A program made the translations under genes and the position numbers. From Sedimentisphaerales bacterium (GTDB lineage Bacteria > Planctomycetota > Phycisphaerae > Sedimentisphaerales > SG8-4), in NCBI GenBank assembly GCA_016932895.1, contig JAFGCA010000778.1, positions 1 through 15,614 on the forward strand: a stretch of DNA of 15,614 nt, in the 5' to 3' direction. The notes beneath the pieces were generated by a model, which searched no databases, was not told the origin of the DNA, and was given only the letters and a program-made list of their open reading frames with translations. Below, one piece after another: positions 6,212 to 13,105 of this stretch (the first letter of the stretch is position 1; every line of letters starts with the position of its first letter).

Positions 6212-8845
6212 ATGTGTAGAAGACTGATTTGTTGCGTTTCTTTTGCTCTTCTGTTGGGCCTGGCGAGCAGCGCTGCCGCTGAGATTCCCAGGGATCCGAA
6301 TCTCGTCATATTCTACTCCTATGACAGTGTCGGGACGATCGTCCCCGATGAATCGGGCAAAGGTCACCACGGCACCGTCGCTGGCGACGTCTCACTTGTT
6401 CCCAGCGGTATCAAGTGGTACGGAGCCGCCGAATTCGAGGGAATAGGGGGGCCGACAGGCTACAGTTATCTCGACCTGGACAGCCCGCATTATCCTGCGG
6501 AGGATATCCCCAAGTCGGCCATCACGCTCGCGGCCTGGTGCAAATGTCGCAAGACCGGTCAGCACCACGCCCTGATGAGTACCAGAGCATCTGACAACAC
6601 ATGGGTCATGCACCCTCAGATTAACGATAACGAGACCTTTCGATGGCTCCTCCGCACCGACGGCGGTACCACCATCTTCAATTTAAACAACGTCGGCAGC
6701 CATGGGTGGGACGAATGGATCCACTATGCCGGAACATACGACAGTGTGACCGGCAAGGGGGTCCTGTATGTCAACGGGGAGGTGTGCGCACAGATAGATG
6801 TAACTCCTGGTCAATACATAGCCGATTGGGGGACGGGCGCGCGTGTGGGATACAATATTGACAACGCCAGGCCGTTCACCGGCATCATGGACGAACTCTA
6901 TCTGTTCACCCGGGCGCTGTCGCAGGATGAAGTCAACGTATTGCTTGAGGCCGAGGGTTTACCGTCAGAAAAGGCCTCTCATCCCAATCCGGCCAATGGC
7001 ACTGAGCTTGAGACCACATCGACGGTCCTCGAGTGGTTGCCGGGGATCTACGCGGTCTCGAACGATGTGTATTTCGGCGAGAGTTTTGAGGATGTCAACA
7101 ACGGTCTCGGAGATACGTTCAAGGGCAATCTGGCGGAGGCCCAGTATGCCGTCACCGATCTTGCCTGGGGCAAGACGTATTATTGGCGGATCGACGGGGT
7201 GAATCCGGACGAGCCCAACAGTCCGTGGAAGGGCGATGTCTGGAGTTTCCTGCTGCGCCCCTCGACGGCCTGGAACCCCACCCCTGCGGATGGTGCCCAA
7301 TGGGTCGACCCGAACGAGGAAATGAGCTGGAGCCCAGGCCGGGGGGCGGTCATGCGGTATGTGTACTTCGGCGACAATTTCGACGATGTGAACAATGCCA
7401 CGGATGGCCCACCACAGGTAGAGACAACCTACACCCCACCGAGCCCACTTGGATTCGAGAAGGTGTATTACTGGAGGGTCGATGAGTTCGACGGTTCAGC
7501 GACGCATAAGGGCCAGGTATGGAGCTTCACCACCTGCCGCGCCGACAGCGGCATTAAAGGAGAATATTACCAGGACACGAAATTGCAGACTTTGGCGCTG
7601 ACCCGTACAGACCCTGGAATCAACTTTGACTGGGGCAGTGGTACGCCGGATGAGAACGTTCCCGCCAGCGGCTTCTCGGTCAGGTGGACGGGCGAGCTGG
7701 AGGTGCCGTTCACTTCGTCCTGGACCTTCACCAGCAGTTGCAAGGATGGGGTACGTCTGTGGGTAAATGACAAGCTGCTATTCGACAGATGGGAGGAACA
7801 GTCAGGTGTTGAATGGTTCGGAATCCTCGACCTGGTCGAAGGACAGAAATACAGCATCGTAATGGAGTACTATGAGAACACTGACCGGGCGTATGCGAAG
7901 CTGTACTGGAGTAGTCCATCCTGGCTGAGTCCGTATCAGCCCAAGGAGATCATTCCACGAGGCGCGTTCTCAATGCCGATAAGGGCCAGAAGCCCCAGCC
8001 CGGCCATTGATGCTCCAGACGTATCGCAGACACCGATTCTTCGGTGGACTCCCGGGGAGATGGCCGCTTCGCATGACGTGTACTTTGGTGAGGATGCGAA
8101 CACCGTCGCCGACGCAAACACAGCGACGACGGACATCTACCGGGGCCGGCAGGCGCTCGAGGCCACCAGTTTCGATCCGGGACCCCTTGAGTGGAACAAG
8201 ACCTACTACTGGCGAGTCGATGAGGTCAACGACGCCAATCCGGAAGGCCCGTGGAAGGGTTCGGTATGGAGCTTCACGACGGCTGATTTCATTATCGTGG
8301 ATGATTTCGAGTCGTACACGGACGATTGGGCCAATTTCCAGCGCATCTTCCAGGTTTGGATCGATGGCGCCGGGTACACAATGCCCGAACCCGGACTGGA
8401 CGGCAACGGTTCCGGGGCTCTCGTCGGGACGGCCGAACCGCCATGGGTCGAGCTGCAGGTTGTCCACGGCGGGCGACAGGCCATGCCGATGGTCTACAAC
8501 AACGTCAGTGCGCCCTACTACTCGCAAGCACAGCGCACCTGGACCGCGCCGCAGGACTGGACGGTCAATGGGGTCGACACCCTGGTGCTGTACGTCCACG
8601 GCAGTGCCGACAATCAGGCCGGCCCTCTGTACGTCGGGCTGGAAGATAGTCTCGGCAACGCGGGCACCGTCAATCATGACGATGCTGAGGCGGTGACCTC
8701 GGACGAATGGCTCGAATGGGAGATTCCGCTGAGCCGCTTTGGCAACGTCACGGCGACGCAGATTAAGAAGATGTCGGTCGGCGTGGGCAATCCCGGCGGC
8801 ACCGGTACGGTCCTCGTCGATGATATCCGAGTGGTCAAACCGTAA
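6212..8845 (+). CDS. Secreted LamG/Fn3-like/PA14 multidomain protein
   Basis: 877 residues. A Sec signal peptide (about 1-23, cleavage near SSAAA|E) is followed by a LamG/concanavalin-like domain (about 28-248; GHHGTV, ITLAAWCKC, GVLYVNGE, GIMDELYLFTRALS). Two Fn3-like modules (about 258-348 and 350-441) share V-YFG near the middle and YYWR-D...KG-VWSF at the end. A PA14 domain follows (about 444-585; IKGEYY, KDGVRLWVND), then a third Fn3-like module (about 592-690) and a C-terminal galactose-binding-like domain (about 692-877) starting IIVDDFESY. There is no anchor helix, LPXTG or PEP-CTERM, so it is probably released or held by sugar binding. LamG and PA14 suggest carbohydrate or cell-surface binding; no catalytic domain was seen. 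The start at 6212 has GGAGG at 6201-6205 and gives a clean signal peptide; an upstream GTG (6158) is rejected. Confidence 0.9.
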   Translation: MCRRLICCVSFALLLGLASSAAAEIPRDPNLVIFYSYDSVGTIVPDESGKGHHGTVAGDVSLVPSGIKWYGAAEFEGIGGPTGYSYLDLDSPHYPAEDIPKSAITLAAWCKCRKTGQHHALMSTRASDNTWVMHPQINDNETFRWLLRTDGGTTIFNLNNVGSHGWDEWIHYAGTYDSVTGKGVLYVNGEVCAQIDVTPGQYIADWGTGARVGYNIDNARPFTGIMDELYLFTRALSQDEVNVLLEAEGLPSEKASHPNPANGTELETTSTVLEWLPGIYAVSNDVYFGESFEDVNNGLGDTFKGNLAEAQYAVTDLAWGKTYYWRIDGVNPDEPNSPWKGDVWSFLLRPSTAWNPTPADGAQWVDPNEEMSWSPGRGAVMRYVYFGDNFDDVNNATDGPPQVETTYTPPSPLGFEKVYYWRVDEFDGSATHKGQVWSFTTCRADSGIKGEYYQDTKLQTLALTRTDPGINFDWGSGTPDENVPASGFSVRWTGELEVPFTSSWTFTSSCKDGVRLWVNDKLLFDRWEEQSGVEWFGILDLVEGQKYSIVMEYYENTDRAYAKLYWSSPSWLSPYQPKEIIPRGAFSMPIRARSPSPAIDAPDVSQTPILRWTPGEMAASHDVYFGEDANTVADANTATTDIYRGRQALEATSFDPGPLEWNKTYYWRVDEVNDANPEGPWKGSVWSFTTADFIIVDDFESYTDDWANFQRIFQVWIDGAGYTMPEPGLDGNGSGALVGTAEPPWVELQVVHGGRQAMPMVYNNVSAPYYSQAQRTWTAPQDWTVNGVDTLVLYVHGSADNQAGPLYVGLEDSLGNAGTVNHDDAEAVTSDEWLEWEIPLSRFGNVTATQIKKMSVGVGNPGGTGTVLVDDIRVVKP

Positions 8846-8852
8846 CTCCAGC

Positions 8853-8877
8853 GGCGAGCGGCCATAGTGCGCTCGCC
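8853..8877 (+). other. Hairpin just after the LamG gene
   Basis: GGCGAGCG (8853-8860) and CGCTCGCC (8870-8877) pair perfectly over 8 bp with a 9-nt loop, 8 nt after the stop codon. There is no T-run, so it is more likely an mRNA 3'-end stabiliser than a terminator. Confidence 0.4.
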
Positions 8878-8901
8878 AGTCATCTGACCATGCCTGCTAT
8901 C

Positions 8902-8944
8902 GGAAAGGGCTGCGAGGTGCGCCTTGCAGCCCTTTCCTCGTTTT
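8902..8944 (+). terminator. Strong intrinsic terminator of the LamG gene
   Basis: A perfect 12-bp stem, GGAAAGGGCTGC (8902-8913) with GCAGCCCTTTCC (8926-8937). A further AGG/CCT pairing lies inside the loop. It is followed by TCGTTTT (8938-8944). Confidence 0.8.
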
Positions 8945-8978
8945 CAAGACAACAAATCCGTATGTGTCCACCGAAGCA

Positions 8979-9014
8979 GGGTGGGTTCTCAACCCATGCG
9001 TGACTTCCTCACGC
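8979..9014. repeat. Hairpin repeat, copy 2, with adjoining hairpin
   Basis: The 24-bp core 8979-9002 matches copy 1 (5861-5884) at 22 positions. Here the stem is TGGGTT-CTC-AACCCA (8982-8996). A second hairpin follows at once: GCGTGA (8998-9003), loop CTTCC, TCACGC (9009-9014). A stretch containing AAAGTACCGGACACCTTTG (9023-9041) comes next and recalls the ends of REP-like or transposon-derived intergenic elements. No transposase gene is present. Confidence 0.5.
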
Positions 9015-9172
9015 CTCCACGTAAAGTACCGGACACCTTTGATTTTCGGTTTGGCAGCGTCAAGGCCGCAGGCCTTGGCGATGGTTCGTTCGGATTCGAG
9101 AGGCGCCATTGCCAAGCTGCGCTTAGCGCTGCCACAGAGAACGTCTGGACGATACCCATCATTGGAGGAGTC

Positions 9173-9253
9173 ATGAAGCACAAGCCGGCCCACGGCAACT
9201 CCCGCGCGGGCCGGCTCACACGTGTCCGGGTATGCGGTGCACAAACCACTTAG
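9173..9253 (+). CDS. Possible 26-residue peptide (low confidence)
   Basis: An ATG at 9173 is preceded by TTGGAGGAGTC, a strong Shine-Dalgarno at close spacing. The frame gives a basic peptide starting MKHKPAHGNSRAGRL and ending at a TAG (9251-9253) that overlaps the stop of the convergent TPR gene. Most of it lies inside the inverted repeat at 9183-9216. The family is not recognised. It may be a chance match. Confidence 0.15.
   Translation: MKHKPAHGNSRAGRLTRVRVCGAQTT
9183..9216 (-). terminator. Possible terminator hairpin for the lipoprotein-TPR unit
   Basis: AGCCGGCCC (9183-9191) and GGGCCGGCT (9208-9216) pair perfectly over 9 bp with a 16-nt loop. It lies about 34 nt past the TPR stop on minus. 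What follows on minus is TGTGCTTC rather than a clean T-run, so termination is only plausible. Confidence 0.35.
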
Positions 9254-10320
9254 CGCGGGGCCTCGCGGATCTTGCGCTGGATCTTGTCTCGATTCTTACT
9301 CCAAAAGTCCTGCGGCAATTCAGACCCCACGACGGTCGCGCTTCGTTTTGCCGCGCGGCTTTGATGTTTCTGCAGGCCGGTCAGGGCCAGTTGATACTGG
9401 GTCCGCGCGCGATCCCCTTGTCCGTTTCTCCGATAGAGGTCTGCGACCTGTTCGTTGATCTGCCAGAGCCACCCGTCTTTGCTGGCCAGTTCAACCAGTT
9501 GCTGGGCCACGTCGAATGACTTTCTCATATCTCCTTGTTTCTCGTAATGGCGCATCAGGGCCAGGTGCGCGCGATGTTCCGGACGGGTGGGATGCAGACC
9601 AATGAGCCCTCCATCCGGCCGGGCGGCAGCCATTCTGTCAGCCCGACTGACCATCGCCAGATACGTCCGCGACGTCCGGACGGTATCCTCCAGCACCGAT
9701 ACCGCATGATCCTCCTGCCCCTGAGTCAGCAACACGTTTGCCAGCGTCAGCTTCGTCATTACGGCGGTTGCCCGGGGAAAACGCCGCAGATGACGGAAAT
9801 ACGCCAGCGCCTCCCGTTCCCGTTGTGTAGTGCCGTCACGGCTGAACGGCCTGGCAAGACGGACTGAGCCATCGGCGTTCAGGAACACCAGTCCGCCTTG
9901 CCAACTCAGCCATGTATCGTCCAGCAGGCACCCGTCTTCCGGGTCCCAATGCGCCACGATGGTCGCACCGTGCGGGTAGGTGGTGACAAGTTTCTGGAGG
10001 TCAGCGATGGCTCCCTTGGGATTGTCTTCAAAGCTCGCCTTCCCGCAGGCGAGGATCAGCGCCGCGTCGTCGGCCCATTGGCTTTGTGGGTACTCCCTCA
10101 CAATCTTCTCCAAGGCGCGTCTTCGCTCCGGCCAGCGTTCCTTGTGATCTGCATAGCCGTAGTTGACCAGCAAATGGTGCCAGATGGGAGCTTCCTCGAT
10201 CATCTCCAGGTCCCAGCGGAAAGAATCGTCACACGGTTCTTGCGCAGCCGCCCCGTGCCATACGATCAATAGAATTGGAGCGACAAGCGACATTCGAATG
10301 TATCTCTTGGTACGTTTCAT
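9250..10320 (-). CDS. Exported TPR-repeat protein
   Basis: 356 residues. The signal peptide covers about 1-26 (MKRTKRYIRMSLVAPILL, then a cleavage site near GAAA|Q). TPR-like helix pairs are seen at about 63-93 (RRRALEKIVREYPQSQWADDAALILA), 101-117 (PKGAIADLQKLVTTYP), 168-215 (REALAYFRHLRRFP, then ANVLLTQGQEDHAVSVLEDTV) and near the C-terminus (QVADLYRRNGQGDRARTQYQLAL). A non-TPR insert at about 125-165 carries a DPEDGC segment. TPR proteins of this kind usually act as periplasmic scaffolds; no enzyme motif is seen. The start at 10320 is set by GAAGGAG 8 nt upstream and by the signal peptide; an upstream in-frame ATG at 10365 would add an unlikely N-terminal extension. It lies 81 nt downstream of the lipoprotein gene on the same strand, so the two probably form one unit and may work together. 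Confidence 0.87.
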   Translation of the reverse strand: MKRTKRYIRMSLVAPILLIVWHGAAAQEPCDDSFRWDLEMIEEAPIWHHLLVNYGYADHKERWPERRRALEKIVREYPQSQWADDAALILACGKASFEDNPKGAIADLQKLVTTYPHGATIVAHWDPEDGCLLDDTWLSWQGGLVFLNADGSVRLARPFSRDGTTQREREALAYFRHLRRFPRATAVMTKLTLANVLLTQGQEDHAVSVLEDTVRTSRTYLAMVSRADRMAAARPDGGLIGLHPTRPEHRAHLALMRHYEKQGDMRKSFDVAQQLVELASKDGWLWQINEQVADLYRRNGQGDRARTQYQLALTGLQKHQSRAAKRSATVVGSELPQDFWSKNRDKIQRKIREAPR

Positions 10321-10401
10321 TCTGATCACTCCTTCAGCGGTTACTCGGTATCTGACAGGGTTCAAGCTTGTCTGTACCGTGGGAAAACCCCACGGAGTCC
10401 C

Positions 10402-12645
10402 CTATCGATCCGGTCTGCGCCAACTGTAGAGCGGCGGAGAGTTCGTGTAAGATCGGTGGTTCGGGTGCTCGCAACCAAGGATCTGCCCCGGTTGGTTGTT
10501 TTCCCATGTATATTGATACGGACTGGTGTCCGTCGTCCTTTTGTATTGGGCAAACAGGGAATCTTCATAGTCGCCCCAATTGCCCGGTAACGTCACCGCC
10601 GCCGCCGCATCGCGCTGAGCCCCTTCTGCCTCGGCCCACTGATGCCAGCTCCACTCAATCTGTCCGTATCCCCACGTGGGCCCTACCGGGTCCACCGCTT
10701 TGGTTTTCTGGTACGCCATATCATCCAGTGCTCCCCAGTGCCCCAGGCTGGCCCACCTGTGCTGGGAGCCGACCACTCCCTGCGTCCCGACCAGGCGGAC
10801 GAAATCGCTCGCCAGGCGGTGGCAATCCATGTCCCAGGTATAATGGTTCTTGAAGCCATTATTCAACATGTCCGTGCACACCTGCTCCCTGGTTGTGGCG
10901 CCGCCGGCCCAGGTACAGGCATAGTCCAGGATTTCCAGCCAAGGCGGGGACAGGGACGCGACAGGCGTGTCCAATACCGTGTACAGCAGATGCCTGCCGG
11001 TGCGGCCCATGGGGTGCGTGGTGGAGCCGACACGATACTTCCAATCCCAGTGGAACTCGTGCTTGCCTACGGCGTTGGGGACAGTATTGACCGAGAACGT
11101 GGCCTGCCCCTGTCCGCCGCTGAAGGAGACCGGGACGGGAGAGCCGCTGCTGTGCAGTCCCCCAAGCCCGTCTTCGGCCCAGATCTGTGCCGAGCCCACG
11201 CCGGAAACGGCCTTGAAATTGACCTGTACGGAATGGGACCCACCGCGCACCCACGCGGCCGGTTTGATGGGGCTGGTCGCCGTGGCGAAATACTCGGGGG
11301 CCGTGACATTGCTGCCCGCGAAATTGTCGTAGATTGTCACGGCACCGGAGCCTGCGTAGTTGAATGAAATGGAGTCCACGCGAATTTCCGATACCGTAAA
11401 GCCAACGGGGTCGAGCGAGTCGATCAAATCGATGCCGGGATCGTACTGCCCATTCTGGTTGAAATCGAGGACGACGTCATACTCACCGGCGGTCAGGGGG
11501 GCCGCCCAGGCCAACGTCGCCCAGCAGTTGCCGCATACACCGTAGATCGTCACTTGCTCGACGAAACCTGTCTTGTCCTGCAAGGTCGTGCCGGCCAGCC
11601 ATTGCGCGTCCGGCTTATCGTCAACGATGTAGATGTCGGCCGTCTGACCGATATAGCTTGGCTGCACGGTCGGGTCCACGCCGACGTAGACGTTTTCCGT
11701 GGTCAGAAACGTCTCCTTGTAGGTCAGAGGGCTCTGTCGCGTGCCGGCCAGGTCCATCTCCAACGGTTCGGCTTCTCCGGGCCGACGCTGCACGACGAAG
11801 CCGGAGTAACTCAGGCTCGAGACGATATTCTGGACCTCGGCCGATTGGGTTTGGTAGCGTCCCCACGGATACGTGACTACCTCGGCGACGATGTCATAGC
11901 TGCCGATGGACGTCAGATGCTTGGGCCACAGACGTTTCTTGAAGCAGGTCTGATCGGCGCGCAGCTCAAAGAGGATCGGCCGCTCACCGTAGTACTGCTT
12001 GGTCACATCCTCAAGACTATCGCCGTCGCGCCAATCGTTGCGATTGTCCACGGCCCACAACCGGACCACGCTACCGGCAGGGAAGTTCTTGCCGACCGCC
12101 CAGACATGTTCTTCGCCAATGATGAACCCCGACGTCGGGTATCCTTGCGCATCAGCGGCGTACAGCCGCGGCCGGGCCAGCCAGTCGGCGACACTGAATC
12201 CGGCTTGTCGCACGATCTGCCCGTTGCGTATGACCTGCAGCGTGTATTGCCTGTTGGCGAACTGAGATTCGGTGAACGCCCAGTCCGGCAGGTGCGAGAC
12301 GTAAGCCCGATCGGGTCGCTGCTCCCGGGCCAGGCGCGTCACGCCCACATCGTGCCACAGGATGGTCTCCGGTATACGCCCGGACGGGTCGGTCGAGAGG
12401 CGCAATTCCCGGACAACCTGCCCATCATCGCGAACCACGCGAACGTTGTAGCCCGTTCGAGGCGTCAGACGGGCCGCGCTGAATTGGATCGTGTCTGCGA
12501 GCCGAAACTCCGTGGTCGCGACGCCTCCCGCAGGTTTCAGCACGATAGCGTTGCGGGATCCGGGGGCGCGAATCATATCCCGGCAGCCGCCTGCCAGGAA
12601 GACCCCAAGGACCGCTGTAAGCAATAGCCTCCTCTTCGCATCCAT
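10402..12645 (-). CDS. Multi-module lipoprotein with transglutaminase-like C-terminal domain
   Basis: 747 residues. The signal peptide ends in the lipobox LAGGC with C21 as the lipidated residue, so the protein is membrane-anchored outside the cytoplasm. Three related beta-rich modules follow at about 45-155, 170-290 and 310-420. They share a pattern of G...V.(I/L/V)(Y/W/R)VVDD, a D-L-D turn, and GSYDIV/GEYDVVLD. The third ends in an EF-hand-like loop with D394, N396, N398 and D402. Another beta region runs to about 560. The C-terminal domain (about 570-700) has YTWDMDCHRLASDFVRLVG with C608, then WSWHQWAEAEGAQRDA with H668 and D679, in the order and context of transglutaminase/papain-like triads. 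It could be a peptidase, a cross-linking enzyme or an inactive relative. The start has AAAGGAG upstream. The TPR gene follows. Confidence 0.85.
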   Translation of the reverse strand: MDAKRRLLLTAVLGVFLAGGCRDMIRAPGSRNAIVLKPAGGVATTEFRLADTIQFSAARLTPRTGYNVRVVRDDGQVVRELRLSTDPSGRIPETILWHDVGVTRLAREQRPDRAYVSHLPDWAFTESQFANRQYTLQVIRNGQIVRQAGFSVADWLARPRLYAADAQGYPTSGFIIGEEHVWAVGKNFPAGSVVRLWAVDNRNDWRDGDSLEDVTKQYYGERPILFELRADQTCFKKRLWPKHLTSIGSYDIVAEVVTYPWGRYQTQSAEVQNIVSSLSYSGFVVQRRPGEAEPLEMDLAGTRQSPLTYKETFLTTENVYVGVDPTVQPSYIGQTADIYIVDDKPDAQWLAGTTLQDKTGFVEQVTIYGVCGNCWATLAWAAPLTAGEYDVVLDFNQNGQYDPGIDLIDSLDPVGFTVSEIRVDSISFNYAGSGAVTIYDNFAGSNVTAPEYFATATSPIKPAAWVRGGSHSVQVNFKAVSGVGSAQIWAEDGLGGLHSSGSPVPVSFSGGQGQATFSVNTVPNAVGKHEFHWDWKYRVGSTTHPMGRTGRHLLYTVLDTPVASLSPPWLEILDYACTWAGGATTREQVCTDMLNNGFKNHYTWDMDCHRLASDFVRLVGTQGVVGSQHRWASLGHWGALDDMAYQKTKAVDPVGPTWGYGQIEWSWHQWAEAEGAQRDAAAAVTLPGNWGDYEDSLFAQYKRTTDTSPYQYTWENNQPGQILGCEHPNHRSYTNSPPLYSWRRPDR

Positions 12646-13048
12646 ACGCCACGCTCCTTTCTCAGAAACATCGGTTGCCCAAGTCCCGAGCCACGACCGT
12701 TGACTGGACCTCGGTGAATCCCACGAAGAAGCATGTCTGAGTTGGCGAACGCGGTCGCTGATTGTTACGGATCAAGGTGGCATGGCCACGGCTCGACTGT
12801 GCGCATTATGGCTTGGCGTTCCAAAGAGGCAAGAGAAAAACGTCGGTCTGACGGGCGATTCTCGCTCTTGGGGGGGCGAGCTGGATTCGTGGTGTGGTAC
12901 CGGCCCGCCCGCCCGATTCACGCGCCTCGGTGGAGTTGCGACTGCCGCCAGGGGTATCCGGCACCGCCCCGACCTGCACGCGGATCACTGCTGATTGCCG
13001 ACTCCGGATGGGAGTCTACACATGCGGCGGAGTAGGCGGGAAATGGGC

Positions 13049-13077
13049 TTGACGGCCCGCTTGGTTCGTGGTATGAT
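13049..13077 (+). promoter_or_regulatory. Near-consensus extended -10 promoter
   Basis: TTGACG (13049-13054, five of six), a 17-bp spacer and TATGAT (13072-13077, five of six), with an extended -10 TG at 13069-13070. A perfect TATAAT follows at 13089-13094 without a matching -35. The start would be near 13084. The nearest recognised gene, the PilZ gene, begins about 635 nt downstream, so the direct product is unclear. Confidence 0.6.
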
Positions 13078-13105
13078 GATTATGCAACTATAATGCGAGA
13101 GGTAA

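Larger units (their letters stand above)
8945..9249. other. Intergenic region between the LamG terminator and the TPR gene
   Basis: No recognised gene. It holds repeat copy 2, the GTACCGGACACC stretch, a small AGGCC-type inverted repeat (AAGGCCGCAGGCCTT near 9062-9076), and at its right end a strong inverted repeat overlapping a possible 26-codon reading frame. A minus-strand frame through 8897-9244 is open but runs across the terminator hairpin and both repeats, and its product is not recognisable. Confidence 0.4.

Noticed and set aside
8897..9244. 115-codon minus-strand frame with a protein-like stretch (SERTIAKACGLDAAKPKIKG)
   Set aside because: It runs across the LamG terminator hairpin and the hairpin repeat, has no good ribosome site and no recognised family. 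A transposon remnant is possible but unsupported.
11554..12627. 357-codon plus-strand frame opposite the lipoprotein
   Set aside because: Antisense shadow; the minus frame has a lipobox, modules and a Shine-Dalgarno.
12733..13035. 100-codon plus-strand frame in the gene-poor region
   Set aside because: No clear Shine-Dalgarno or family character; mixed Arg/Trp/Cys-rich composition typical of chance frames.
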